A DNA stretch of 64,000 nucleotides from assembly GCF_041080625.1 (NCBI RefSeq), contig NZ_CP163518.1:7061501-7125500 (forward strand), written 5' to 3'. Positions 35,288 to 44,071 of this stretch are shown here, piece by piece. The first letter of the stretch is position 1. Every line of letters starts with the position of its first letter. The position numbers and the translations under genes are program-made. This stretch comes from Streptomyces sp. CG1 (GTDB lineage: Bacteria; Actinomycetota; Actinomycetes; Streptomycetales; Streptomycetaceae). The notes under the pieces were generated by a model. That model was not told the origin of the DNA, ran no database searches, and was given only the letters and a program-made list of their open reading frames with translations.

Positions 35288-36151
35288 TCACACCTCCGTC
35301 CGCAGCAGCCGCAGATACACGACCGAGAACAGGGACCCGACGAGCAGCAGGAGCAGGGCGACCGCGGTGCCGTACCCGATCATGCTGTTCTGGAAGGCCT
35401 GTTCGTACATGAACAGCGGCAGCGTCTGGCTCCTGTTGCCGGGCCCGCCCCGGGTCATCACCCAGATCAGCCCGAAGACGGACAGCGTCTGCAGGGTGTT
35501 GAGCATCAGGTTGGTGCCGATGGACCGCCGGATCATCGGCAGCGTGATGTGCCACATCCGCCGCCAGCCGCCGGCCCCGTCCACCTCGGCGGCCTCGGTG
35601 ATCTCGCTCGGTATCTCGTCGAGGGCGGCGGAGTAGACGAGCATCGAGAACGCCGTACCGCGCCAGGCGTTGGCGAAGGACACGGCGAGGATGGGCAGCG
35701 TGAACAGCCAGTTCTGGCGGGGGAGATGAAGCCAGTCGAGGATGGCGTTCAAGGTCCCCTCCCGCCGGAAGAAGGCGTACAGCAGAAACCCGGCCACCAC
35801 CTCCGGCAGCACCCACGCCGTGATGACCACCCCGCCGGTGAGCGTGCGCACCGGCTTGGAAGCCCGCTTCATCAGCGCGGCCAGGGCGAGCCCCAGGGTG
35901 TTCTGCCCGACGAGCGAGGACAGCACGGTGAACACCAGCGTCAGCCAGACGGCGTTGCGGAACTCCGGGTCCTGGAAGGCATGCCGGAAGTTGGCGAACC
36001 CGACGAACGACGCACGCGCCTGACCGGTCAACTGCAGGTCGGTGAAGGCGATATAGACGCAGTAGGCGATCGGCCCGGCGAGAAAGAGCAGCAGGAGGAC
36101 GACGGCGGGGGAGAGGGGGAGGGCCCGGGTGATCCGGCGGTACGGCGTCAC
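35288..36151 (-). CDS. Sugar ABC transporter permease (MalF-type)
   Basis: Permease of 287 residues with six transmembrane segments and an EAA loop (ITEAAEVDGAGGWRRMWHIT). Start at GTG 36151, overlapping the stop of the binding-protein gene (GTGA), so translation is coupled. It pairs with the MalG-type permease at 34453-35280 to form the channel of a CUT1 importer. Confidence 0.9.
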   Translation of the reverse strand: MTPYRRITRALPLSPAVVLLLLFLAGPIAYCVYIAFTDLQLTGQARASFVGFANFRHAFQDPEFRNAVWLTLVFTVLSSLVGQNTLGLALAALMKRASKPVRTLTGGVVITAWVLPEVVAGFLLYAFFRREGTLNAILDWLHLPRQNWLFTLPILAVSFANAWRGTAFSMLVYSAALDEIPSEITEAAEVDGAGGWRRMWHITLPMIRRSIGTNLMLNTLQTLSVFGLIWVMTRGGPGNRSQTLPLFMYEQAFQNSMIGYGTAVALLLLLVGSLFSVVYLRLLRTEV

Positions 36152-37515
36152 TTTTGGGCTACTTGGCCGCCGGTGACGTCCTTGAGTGTCGAGTTGTACG
36201 TGCCGGCCGCCTTGTCCGCCGACGCGTCACCGGTCGTCACGCTCTCCATCGCCTCCTGGATCGCGGTCGACACCTTCGGATACGCCGGATAGGCGGGCCG
36301 GTAGTGGGTGCTGGAGACCAGGTCGGTGAAGAACTTGATGCCGGGCTGGGCGGTGGCGTACGACGGGTCGGCGGCGACGTCCTTGCGCACCGAGATGCCG
36401 GAGTTGGCGATGTACCACTTCTTGGCGTTGGCCTCGGTCTGCATGGTCCTGATGAAGTCGAAGGCGAGATCGGGGTGGCCCGCCTTGGCCGGGACGGCCC
36501 AGGTCCACCCGCCGGACATGCTTACCTTCCCGGGCGCCTGCCCGTGCTGGGTCGGCATGTAGGCGAGCCCGAGCTGCCTGGACCAGTCGGGCCAGTCGCG
36601 GCCGCTGCCCGGGAGCCAGGTCTGTGGCAGCCAGGAGCCGTCGAGGTCGATGCCGAGCTTGCCCTGGGGGAGCAGCTCGCCCATGACGGTGGTGGCGTAG
36701 TTGGGGTCGAGAGCGTCGGAGACATCGGGGCCGAGTTTCTCTTTGTAGACGCTCTCGACGAACTTCAGCGAGTCCGTGAACCCCTGGCTCCCCGCGATCC
36801 ACTTCTTGCTGCCGCTGTCGTACAGGGGATCGGACTTTCCGTCGCCCGTGCCGTAGAGCAGCATCTCCATGCCCTGCATGGTGGCCCGCTCACCGGCCGG
36901 TTTGCCGGTGTACACGTTGAGCGGGACGACGCCGGGGACCTTTTGCTTGATGGTGCGGGCGGCGGCGAGTACGTCGTCCCAGTTCTTCGGCTGCCAGTCC
37001 AGCGGCAGCCCGGCCTTGCGGAAGACACGCTTGTCGAACCACAGCCCCCGGGTGTCGGTCCCGTCCGGGACGCCGTACGTCTTGCCGTCCTCGCCTCTGG
37101 CCGACGCCTTCGCGGTGTCGATGAACTGCTTCCAGTCCGGCCACGTGGCGAGATACGGGTCCAGGGGCTTCAAGTACCCGCTGGTGATGTCGGAGTTGAT
37201 GAGGAAGGTGTCCTCGTAGACCAGGTCCGGCGCGGTTCTCGGCGAGCGCATCATCTGCTGGACCTTGGTGTAGTACTCGGAGTCCGGGGCCTTGATGGGG
37301 ACGAACTCGACCTTCTTCCCCGGGTACTTCTTCTCGAACTCCTTCTTGATCCCGGCGAGATACGTGTCCATCACCTTGACCGAGTTGTCGGTCGACTGCT
37401 TGTAGGACACCTTGAGCGTGTTCGGGCTGCTTCCGGAGCCCGAGCCGCACGCGGTGAGCGCGGTGGCGGCGAGGGCGGCGGTGAGGAGGGCGGAGAGGGC
37501 GGCGGTGGGGCGCAC
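36148..37515 (-). CDS. Extracellular sugar-binding lipoprotein
   Basis: Solute-binding protein of about 455 residues. It has a lipoprotein signal (ALSALLTAALAATALTAC, lipobox LTAC) and then the SBP_bac_1 fold with KKYPGKKVEFVPI and MSGGWTWAVP. GTG 37515 is preferred because AGGAGG (37524-37529) is eight bases upstream; ATG 37521 would leave only two. It delivers sugar or oligosaccharide to the two permeases downstream. No dedicated regulator is adjacent, and the substrate cannot be named. Confidence 0.9.
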   Translation of the reverse strand: MRPTAALSALLTAALAATALTACGSGSGSSPNTLKVSYKQSTDNSVKVMDTYLAGIKKEFEKKYPGKKVEFVPIKAPDSEYYTKVQQMMRSPRTAPDLVYEDTFLINSDITSGYLKPLDPYLATWPDWKQFIDTAKASARGEDGKTYGVPDGTDTRGLWFDKRVFRKAGLPLDWQPKNWDDVLAAARTIKQKVPGVVPLNVYTGKPAGERATMQGMEMLLYGTGDGKSDPLYDSGSKKWIAGSQGFTDSLKFVESVYKEKLGPDVSDALDPNYATTVMGELLPQGKLGIDLDGSWLPQTWLPGSGRDWPDWSRQLGLAYMPTQHGQAPGKVSMSGGWTWAVPAKAGHPDLAFDFIRTMQTEANAKKWYIANSGISVRKDVAADPSYATAQPGIKFFTDLVSSTHYRPAYPAYPKVSTAIQEAMESVTTGDASADKAAGTYNSTLKDVTGGQVAQK

Positions 37516-37628
37516 GGGCATGACCTCCTGCGGGCGCACTTCTTCGTGGCCAGGTGGTTGCCGTGTGAAGGTAAGAGGAGTGGTCTAGTCAGGTCAATGC
37601 GTGTGCGAGCAATTGGGTTACGGCGGGC

Positions 37629-37820
37629 TTACAGGAGGTGGTCGGCCTCGCCGGACTTGATGGCACGGATGAGGGCGCGGAGAGCTTCGCGGGAGTCCGT
37701 GAGAGGCCGGTCCTCTTGTCCGGCTACGGCGATGTAGGCGCTGCCTTGGGGGTCGGTGCCTATGCGGAAGCAGTTGGCGCCCTCTCCGCAGAAGGGGTCT
37801 TCCCAGCTGATGTCGGTCAT
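37629..37820 (-). CDS. DUF397 protein (whiJ/abaA-cluster type)
   Basis: Small protein of 63 residues. DUF397 hallmarks are W at the start (ISWEDPFCGEGANCFRIG), then VAGQEDRPLTDSREALRALIRAIKSGEADHLL. Such proteins occur next to XRE-DUF5753 regulators in Streptomyces and are thought to act as their partners or antagonists in development and antibiotic control. It starts ten bases after the stop of that regulator gene (37831), same strand. Confidence 0.88.
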   Translation of the reverse strand: MTDISWEDPFCGEGANCFRIGTDPQGSAYIAVAGQEDRPLTDSREALRALIRAIKSGEADHLL

Positions 37821-37830
37821 GGCAGCGCTC

Positions 37831-38682
37831 CTAGAGGTCGTCGGCCAGAGCCTGGATGAAGCTGCGCGAGTCATCGGGCGGGAGCGCGACGTCCCGTGCG
37901 GCTTCCAGTTGGGCCCGGTACTTTTCGAGTTGGGCTTCGGAGTCGATGAACTCCGGGCCGTGCGTGCTGTCGAGTTCCACGGTGTCGAGACGGGGGACGG
38001 CTGCCTCGGCATAGATCACGGACTGGCCGGCCCCCGGGAAGCCGCCCGCCTTGAACGGGATGACCCGCAGGGTCACGGTGTCGCGCTCGGAGACGCTTAC
38101 CAGGTGCTCCAGTTGGCGTCGCGCGACCGCAGGTCCGCCGAACTCCATTCGGAGTGCGGCCTCGTGGAGGATGACGTCGAGTGCAGGAGGGTCCGGGCGG
38201 TCGAGCACCTGCTGCCGGTCGATCCGGTGGGCGACGCGAATGTCGACATCCTCCGGAGGCAGGCGAGGGATCACGGCTTCGAAGACGGCGCGGGCATGGT
38301 CCTCGGTCTGGAGCACCCCCGGCAGGTGCACAGTGAGGGCGATGCGCAGGCGTGTGGCGTGCCACTCCATCTCGGCGATGTCCAGGAAACCGTCCCGGAG
38401 TTGCCCCCGGTACGCCTCCCACCAACCCTTGTCCCGCTCTGCGGCCATGGCGGCGAGGGCCTCGACGAGGGCCTGGTCCGTGCAGCCGTAGTTCCCCGCG
38501 AGGGTGCGTACCCGTTCCGCGCTGATGCCGGAGCGACCCGACTCCATGTTGGGCACATTCGTACGCGGGACGCCCAGCAAGGCGGCGGCGCGCTCTGTGG
38601 TCATTCCGGCTGTGACGCGCAACCTGCGCAACTCGGCACCGAGTCGTCGCTGACGCTCCGTCGGAACGCTCCTCGGTGGCAT
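37831..38682 (-). CDS. XRE-family regulator with DUF5753 domain (WhiJ-like)
   Basis: Protein of 283 residues. The N-terminal HTH (about 12-70) has LGAELRRLRVTAGMTTERAA followed by LLGVPRTNVPNMESGRSGIS. The rest is the DUF5753 ligand/partner domain (GWWEAYRGQLRDGFLDIAEM, LPGVLQTEDHARAVF, RRQLEHLVSVSERDTVTLRVIPF). ATG 38682 has a GGAGGG site. With the DUF397 gene downstream and the divergent HATPase gene it forms the complete whiJ/abaA-like triplet repeated many times in Streptomyces. Confidence 0.9.
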   Translation of the reverse strand: MPPRSVPTERQRRLGAELRRLRVTAGMTTERAAALLGVPRTNVPNMESGRSGISAERVRTLAGNYGCTDQALVEALAAMAAERDKGWWEAYRGQLRDGFLDIAEMEWHATRLRIALTVHLPGVLQTEDHARAVFEAVIPRLPPEDVDIRVAHRIDRQQVLDRPDPPALDVILHEAALRMEFGGPAVARRQLEHLVSVSERDTVTLRVIPFKAGGFPGAGQSVIYAEAAVPRLDTVELDSTHGPEFIDSEAQLEKYRAQLEAARDVALPPDDSRSFIQALADDL

Positions 38683-38765
38683 TCGCCCTCCCGTTCGGCC
38701 GTGTGACGAGGGACAGTCTGCCGCCGGTGTGACTGATCGGTCCACCTGGGACTTCGGTGAAGAGT

Positions 38766-38777
38766 AGTACGTGTACT
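38766..38777. promoter_or_regulatory. Short palindrome between XRE and HATPase genes
   Basis: AGTAC-GT-GTACT inverted repeat in the 286-base divergent region. It is a candidate site for the XRE protein. Confidence 0.35.
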
Positions 38778-38968
38778 CCGCCCGTGCTCTACAGTCAGTG
38801 GCGAGCCGCTTACGGTACGACGCCATCGGAAGCGCATCGCGCGAGCCTGCCCGCACTCTCCTGCCCTGGGAGGGGTGGGCCCGTGCCAGGGAGACAGGCC
38901 ACCGGCCGCCGGTCCAGTCGTCGGCTCATTCGAATTCACGCGCACCTCAACATGCGAAGGAGTCGTCC

Positions 38969-39484
38969 GTGCCCGCACTCGTCACCGTCTCGGCCTGCCC
39001 CACCTCCACCGACGCACCGCAGACCCCACCGCCGTCCCCCGAGACACTCGCCTACAGCTTCACGCTGCCCGCCGGACCGGCCAGTGCGCGCATCGCCCGT
39101 GCGGCCACCAGGGTCGTCCTCCAGACGCATGGGCTGGCCGACATGACCGACGTGGTGGTGCAGGTGATGTCCGAACTGGTCTCCTGCGCCTGCCGTTTCA
39201 CGCCCGGCAATGAGGTGTACGTGTCCCTGCGGTACCGGGACGGGGACGTACGCGTGATCGTCTACGACGGACACGCCCGGCACTGTCATCCCCGGTTGGC
39301 GGCTGCCTGCGACGCGCGGCGGCGGGCGGCGCTGCGGGTGCTCGGGTGCGTGGTGCGGGCGTGTGCGGGGGAGTGGGGGTTCGGGGAGGCGCGGGAGCCC
39401 GGGGGTGGGACGCGGATGTGGGTGGTGGTGCCTTGGCGGGGGGCTCGGATGTATGCGGGGGATGGATTGAGGGGCGGGAGCTAG
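38969..39484 (+). CDS. HATPase-like (anti-sigma-factor-type) regulatory protein with degenerate N-box
   Basis: Protein of 171 residues, divergent from the XRE gene, starting at GTG 38969 after GAAGGAG. The pattern resembles RsbW-like single-domain ATPases of abaA-type clusters. However, the N-box reads ELVSCACRF, with Cys (C73) where the magnesium-binding Asn normally sits, and the glycine-rich lid motif is not recognisable in the Arg/Ala-rich 3' half. It may therefore bind nucleotide poorly or act only by protein contact. Its stop codon shares CTAG with the convergent NB-ARC remnant. Confidence 0.72.
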   Translation: MPALVTVSACPTSTDAPQTPPPSPETLAYSFTLPAGPASARIARAATRVVLQTHGLADMTDVVVQVMSELVSCACRFTPGNEVYVSLRYRDGDVRVIVYDGHARHCHPRLAAACDARRRAALRVLGCVVRACAGEWGFGEAREPGGGTRMWVVVPWRGARMYAGDGLRGGS

Positions 39485-39945
39485 TCCGGTTGGTCGGACA
39501 GCTCGGTGGCCCGGGCGTGGACTTCAGCGGCTTCTTCGGGGGCGTTGGCGCGGGTGAAGGCGTCGGCGGACTGGAGATAGAAAATTCGGGCTTTGGTGGG
39601 GTGGTGGGCGGCCTCGTGGTCGAAGGCCAGGTTGTAGAGGGTTCGCCCTTCCCCGTACCGGTCCTTGAACGCTGCCTCCACCGCCAGCGCGGTCTTGCCG
39701 ATGCCTCCCATGCCGGTGACGGCGAAGATGAGGAGCGGGAGCGCCCTCGTATCGTCCTCATCCGGCGCGAGGTGCGGAAGCAGGCGGTCCAACTCCGCCG
39801 AGCGGCCGGTGAACCCCAGCGGGCGGGGCGGCAGGGCGGCGCTCGCGCGCGGGACCGGGCCGTGGACGGTTCCCTTACCGGCCTCCGGCCTGCTTTCCCG
39901 TGACAGGCCCGTAGAAGATTCCGCCACGAAAGTCGATGTGGTCAC
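39481..39945 (-). pseudogene. NB-ARC/TPR protein remnant with large internal deletion
   Basis: Frame of 154 residues. It starts like a STAND ATPase (PRPLGFTGRSAELDRLLPHL, then Walker A VTGMGGIGKTALAVEAA) but jumps at once into a C-terminal TPR tail (RTLYNLAFDHEAAHHPTKARIF). The rest of the NB-ARC module and most TPRs, several hundred residues, are missing. The frame is still open, so a miniature protein could be made, but it cannot be a working STAND switch. It overlaps the 3' end of the nucleosidase gene by 71 bases in another frame, which suggests a frameshift in an originally continuous nucleosidase-NB-ARC-TPR gene. Confidence 0.7.
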
Positions 39946-40723
39946 CTCTGTGGCGTTCTTGGGGACCCTCCTCGGAGTCGGCGGAACCCCTGCCGCGAGG
40001 CAGGTGCTTGCGCAGCACCGCCATTGTCACCGAGGCCGCCTGCGTCGCCGCCAGCTTCTGTGAGCCGCCGGCGTCGGCCAGAGGCTTCGCCGCGTTGGCG
40101 TGGTCGCTGACGCCCCGGATGACGAGTGCGTCCAACTGACCGCTGAAGCGTGCCGCGTTGGCCGCACCCGACCCCTCCATCTCGATCGCACCGGCGTCGT
40201 TGTAGTGCGACTCGATGAACCGTGCGATGCCGGACTCGGAGTCCGCCAGCACCACGTCACCCGTGGCGATCGGTGCGAAGTGCACCTCCACGTCATCCAG
40301 GTCCCGCGCCGCCGAACGAGCCGCCTGCTCCAGTGCGTGCGAGCTGGGCAGGGCCCTGGGGCGGACCTTGAAGCCGTCGCTCGTCTGCTTGCCGCCGTGG
40401 ATCTCGTACACCTGGGTGCCGACCACGACGTCACCGATGCCGATGTCGCTCTTCAGGCCGCCGGCGACGCCCACGAAGAACACGGCCTGCGGCTTCAGCC
40501 ACTCGATGAGCTGCGTGGCGAGCGACGCGGTGCGCTCGGCGCCCACGCCCAGCTCGCTGATCGCGACCCGCCAGGGGCTGTCGGGCAGCAGGCCGATCTC
40601 GACACGCGTTCCGTCGTGATGGACACGTTCCTCGCGGTCCTCGATGTACGGGCGCACGGCCGCGTATTCCAACGCGAGTGCGGTGAGGATCAGAACGGTG
40701 GGCTGGGTCTCCGGCACACTCAT
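39875..40723 (-). CDS. Nucleoside phosphorylase/MTAN-like protein, likely effector domain
   Basis: Protein of 282 residues of the PNP_UDP_1 superfamily. It carries ILTALALEYAAV at the N-terminus, glycine-rich AVFFVGVAGGLKSDIGIGD, AIEMEGSGAANAARF (ribose/base site, E181/E183) and IRGVSDHAN with the catalytic-type D207. It ends with a linker (DHIDFRGGIFYGPVTGKQ) of the type that, in larger proteins, leads into an NB-ARC domain. Here it stops, and the NB-ARC remnant continues in another frame. Such nucleosidase domains act as NAD/nucleotide-depleting effectors in conflict systems. ATG 40723 is 27 bases from the divergent membrane-protein gene. Confidence 0.82.
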   Translation of the reverse strand: MSVPETQPTVLILTALALEYAAVRPYIEDREERVHHDGTRVEIGLLPDSPWRVAISELGVGAERTASLATQLIEWLKPQAVFFVGVAGGLKSDIGIGDVVVGTQVYEIHGGKQTSDGFKVRPRALPSSHALEQAARSAARDLDDVEVHFAPIATGDVVLADSESGIARFIESHYNDAGAIEMEGSGAANAARFSGQLDALVIRGVSDHANAAKPLADAGGSQKLAATQAASVTMAVLRKHLPRGRGSADSEEGPQERHRGDHIDFRGGIFYGPVTGKQAGGR

Positions 40724-40750
40724 AAAGTACTGCCGGGGGAAGGGGGCGTA

Positions 40751-41299
40751 GTGCCCGAACGAGACGTGACCGTGGGGCAGTTGCTGCTCACCGAATACCA
40801 GACTCTCAAGGACGAGCAGAAGGCACGGATCGGGTTCCGGGACAATCTGCTGTACGTCACCCTCACTGTCGTCGCCGCCGTGATCGCCGCCGCCGCTCAG
40901 GCCAAGCAGCCGTCGATGTTGCTGGCGCTGCCGCCGGTGTGCGTCGTGCTCGGGTGGACGTATCTCGTGAACGATCAGAAGATCTCGGCGATCGGGGCGT
41001 ACGTACGGGACGACCTCGGGCCGCGGCTCACCCGGCTCGCCGCCGGCCCCGATGCCTCTGCGGTCTTCCGCTGGGAGACGGAGCACCGCGCCGACGCACG
41101 CCGAAGGTCGCGCAAGGCCATTCAGTGCGCGGTGGACCTGACCGCCTTCTGCGTGGTGCCGTTGGCGGCCCTCGTGGTGTTCTGGGCGGCAGGGGACAGC
41201 GGTGGACTGCTCGTCGCGGTCTCCGTGCTGGAGGGACTGGCGGTGGTCGGCCTCGGTGTGCAGGTCGTGTCGTACGCAGGATTCGTCACCCCGGAGTAA
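40751..41299 (+). CDS. Four-TM membrane protein divergent from the nucleosidase gene
   Basis: Protein of 182 residues, unnamed family. A short helical cytosolic start (TVGQLLLTEYQTLKDEQKARIGFRD) is followed by TM segments at about 33-50, 55-73, 127-147 and 152-175, with a charged loop (RWETEHRADARRRSRKA) between pairs. GTG 40751 follows GAAGGGGG. The architecture is like membrane partners or effectors found beside nucleosidase/NB-ARC genes. Its stop is followed immediately, in another frame, by an NB-ARC remnant. A pore-forming or membrane-sensing role is only a guess. Confidence 0.75.
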   Translation: MPERDVTVGQLLLTEYQTLKDEQKARIGFRDNLLYVTLTVVAAVIAAAAQAKQPSMLLALPPVCVVLGWTYLVNDQKISAIGAYVRDDLGPRLTRLAAGPDASAVFRWETEHRADARRRSRKAIQCAVDLTAFCVVPLAALVVFWAAGDSGGLLVAVSVLEGLAVVGLGVQVVSYAGFVTPE

Positions 41300-41717
41300 A
41301 GACCGAGCACCACCACAGCCATCATCACTACGGCGCCGCTCCCACCGCCCTCGAACCCGGCGCGGCGAACGCCTCCACGGCCGTTCCGGTCACGGCCGCT
41401 CGAGCCTCGGCGGTGTCGGCAAGACCGCGCTCGCATGAGCGGCCGCGCACGAGGCTCGTGGCAGGCGATGGTTCCCCGGCTGTGCCCTCTTCGTCGACCT
41501 GCACGGATACGAGGGCACTCCCGTCACGGCCGACCTCGCCCTCCAGGCGCTGCTCCGGGCACTGGGCGTGGCTCCCGACCACCTCCCCGCGGGCGACGAG
41601 GAACGCCGCGACCTCTACCGCACGAAGCTCGCGAGCATCGGCCGGGACCAAGGTCCCCTCCTCCTGCGCGCCGACAACGCGGCCTCCGGTCATCGCCCCT
41701 GCGGAACCCACCGATAA
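41299..41717 (+). pseudogene. Truncated NB-ARC ATPase fragment
   Basis: In one frame a His-rich linker (TEHHHSHHHYGAAPTALEP) appears. A shift near 41400 then gives the P-loop SLGGVGKTALA, and after a TGA at 41436-41438 the same frame resumes as RRWFPGCALFVDLHGYEGTP and LALQALLRALGVAPDHLP through GPLLLRADNAASG. This is the first third of an AfsR/STAND-type NB-ARC domain with a frameshift, an in-frame stop and a 3' truncation where it runs into the response-regulator gene. No function is expected. Confidence 0.8.
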
Positions 41718-42382
41718 ACAAGTTCCGGCCGCCCCACCTGTCCGTACTGCGGGCTCCGTGCGGCGCGGCCCGTGTCGACCAGGTGTTCCAGGTAGCGGCG
41801 CGCGGTGATGCGGGAGATGCCGACCGCCTCGGCCACGCCGGCCGCGGTCAGTCCCTCCGCAGCCTCCCGCAGTGCGCCCGTCACCCGCTCCAGCGTCGGC
41901 GCGCTCAACCCCTTCGGGAGCGCCGCGGGCGACGGTGCCCGGAGCGTCGCCAGGGCGCGGTCGACCTCGTCCTGGCCGCTCGCCTCGCCCGCCGCCGCGT
42001 GGAACTCGGCGTAGCGGACCAGGCGGTCCCGTAGCGTGGCGAAGGTGAAGGGCTTCAGGACGTACTGGACCACGCCCAGCGAGACGCCCTCCCGCACCAC
42101 CGCAAGATCGCGTGCCGACGTGACCGCTATGACGTCCGCGTGATGGCCGGCCGCGCGCAGGGAGCGGGCGAACTGCAGGCCGTGCACGTCCGGGAGGTGC
42201 AGGTCCAGGAGCAGCAGATCCACGGCCGTACGGTCCAGGACGCGGCGCGCCTCCGCGCCGGTGTGGGCCTTGCCGACCGCGACGAAGCCCGGCACGCGGC
42301 CGACGTACAGCACATGGGCGTCGGCGGCGACCGGGTCGTCCTCGACCACGAGCACGCGGATCGGCTGCTGGTCCACGGTCAT
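41690..42382 (-). CDS. Response regulator, CitB/DcuR type
   Basis: Protein of 230 residues. The receiver domain has acidic VVEDDP, phospho-acceptor Asp in LLLLDLHLPDVHG and Lys in VLKPFTF. The C-terminal winged HTH reads VAEAVGISRITARRYLEHLVDTG, then GRPELVYRWVP. It is coupled by ATGA overlap to the sensor kinase gene. The likely target is the divergent dctA gene, as in other C4-dicarboxylate/citrate sensing systems. Confidence 0.93.
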   Translation of the reverse strand: MTVDQQPIRVLVVEDDPVAADAHVLYVGRVPGFVAVGKAHTGAEARRVLDRTAVDLLLLDLHLPDVHGLQFARSLRAAGHHADVIAVTSARDLAVVREGVSLGVVQYVLKPFTFATLRDRLVRYAEFHAAAGEASGQDEVDRALATLRAPSPAALPKGLSAPTLERVTGALREAAEGLTAAGVAEAVGISRITARRYLEHLVDTGRAARSPQYGQVGRPELVYRWVPQGR

Positions 42383-44007
42383 CTGCCGTCACCCACCGCC
42401 GACCGCAGCGGCAACCGCACCTCGAACATCGCTCCGCCCTCGCCGTCCTCGTCCGACTCCGCCACCGTCAACGTGCCCTCGTGGCGGGTCACCGCCTGCC
42501 GGACCAGGGCCAGCCCGAGGCCCCGGCCGCCCGGACCGGCCGGCTTCGTCGAGAACCCCCGCTGGAATACCAGCTCGGCATGGGCCGGGTCGACACCGGG
42601 GCCCGTGTCGGACACCCGCAGGACCAGTTCGGTGTCCGTGGCGTACAGCGTCACGGACACCCGCGCCCCCGCGCTGCCCTGGGCCGCGTCCACCGCGTTG
42701 TCGATCAGGTTGCCGAGGATGGTGACGAGGTCCCGGGCGGACAGGCCCTCGGGGAACAGGCCGTCGTCGAGGCGGCTGTCCGGGGACACCACCAGTTCCA
42801 CACCCCGCTCGTTGGCCTGGGCCGTCTTGCCGAGCAGCAGGGCCGCGAGCACCGGTTCGCCGACCGCCGCGACCACCTGGTCGGTCAGTGCCTGGGCCAG
42901 CTCCAGTTCCGCCGTGGCGAACGCCACCGCCTCCCCGGCCCGGCCCAGCTCGATCAGCGACACCACCGTGTGCAGACGGTTCGCCGCTTCGTGCGCCTGG
43001 GAGCGCAGGGCCTGGGTGAAGCCCCGCTCCGAGTCCAACTCGCCCATCAGTGACTGGAGTTCGGTGACATCGCGCAGGGTCACCACTGTTCCTCGCCGCT
43101 CACCTCCCGACACCGGGGACGTGTTCACCATCAGCACCCGGGTCGCCGTCAGATGCACCTCGTCGACCCGGGGCTGCGAGGACAGCAGCGCGCCGGTCAG
43201 CGGGGCCGGCAGGCCCAGGTCGGCGACCGAGCGGCCGATCGCGTCCTCCTCCGGGCCCACCCCCAGCAGCTCCCGCCCGCCGTCGTTGATCAGCGCCACC
43301 TTGTACTGCCCGTCCAGCATCAGCAGGCCCTCGCGGACCGCGTGCAGCGCCGCCTGGTGGTAGTCGTGCATCCGGCTCAGCTCGGCGGCGTTCATGCCAT
43401 GGGTGTGGCGGCGCAGCCGGGCGTTGACGACGTACGTGCCGACCGCGCCCAGCAGCAGGGTGCCGCCGGCCACCCCGAGCAGCGCCGTGACCTGGTCCTG
43501 GACCCGGGCGCTGATCGCCTCCACCCTGATGCCCGCGCTGACCAGGCCGATGACCCGGCCGTTCTCCTCGACCGGGGTGACCGCGCGGACGGAGGGGCCG
43601 AGGGTGCCGGTGTAGGTCTCGGTGAAGGTGTGGCCGTGCACGGCGGGGTCGATACGGCCGAGGAAGCGTTTGCCGATCTGACGGCGGTCGGGGTGGGTCC
43701 AGCGGATCCCGTCCGGGTTCATGATCGTGACGAAGTCGACGTCCGCGTCCCGCATGACCTGCAGGGCGTACGGCTCCAGCGCCGCCGAGGGGTCGGAGGT
43801 GTGGATCGCCGAGCGGACCGAGGGGGCGTCCGCGATCGAGCGGGCCACCGCGGTGACCTGGCGGACCGCTGCGTCATCGGCCTGCCGCTGGTCGCTGACG
43901 TAGGTGAACAGCGCGTACCCGGCGACGACCAGCGCGATCAGCACGGCCTGCATGGCGAACAGCTGGCCGGCCAGGCTGCGGGGCCGGGGGAGACGGGGGA
44001 CGCGCAT
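42379..44007 (-). CDS. Sensor histidine kinase, CitA/DcuS type
   Basis: Protein of 542 residues. TM1 (about 15-35) and TM2 (about 190-210) flank an extracytoplasmic sensor domain (DVDFVTIMNPDGIRWTHPDRR, GPSVRAVTPV) of the CitA/DcuS PAS-like type. A cytosolic PAS domain (LLMLDGQYKVALINDGGREL), the phospho-His region SQAHEAANRLHTVVSL and a HATPase domain (NLIDNAVDAA, DTGPGV, GRGLGLALV) follow. It probably senses C4-dicarboxylates or citrate outside the membrane and phosphorylates the adjacent regulator. Confidence 0.93.
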   Translation of the reverse strand: MRVPRLPRPRSLAGQLFAMQAVLIALVVAGYALFTYVSDQRQADDAAVRQVTAVARSIADAPSVRSAIHTSDPSAALEPYALQVMRDADVDFVTIMNPDGIRWTHPDRRQIGKRFLGRIDPAVHGHTFTETYTGTLGPSVRAVTPVEENGRVIGLVSAGIRVEAISARVQDQVTALLGVAGGTLLLGAVGTYVVNARLRRHTHGMNAAELSRMHDYHQAALHAVREGLLMLDGQYKVALINDGGRELLGVGPEEDAIGRSVADLGLPAPLTGALLSSQPRVDEVHLTATRVLMVNTSPVSGGERRGTVVTLRDVTELQSLMGELDSERGFTQALRSQAHEAANRLHTVVSLIELGRAGEAVAFATAELELAQALTDQVVAAVGEPVLAALLLGKTAQANERGVELVVSPDSRLDDGLFPEGLSARDLVTILGNLIDNAVDAAQGSAGARVSVTLYATDTELVLRVSDTGPGVDPAHAELVFQRGFSTKPAGPGGRGLGLALVRQAVTRHEGTLTVAESDEDGEGGAMFEVRLPLRSAVGDGR

Positions 44008-44071
44008 GTCAGCAGTGTGCCTCTTCGTATGTCTCGTCGGTTAAGCGTGAACTAAATGAACGGAAGGGTGA

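Noticed and set aside
39481..39945. Functional mini NB-ARC protein
   Set aside because: Walker A is joined directly to a terminal TPR; the nucleotide switch cannot be complete, so it is listed as a remnant.
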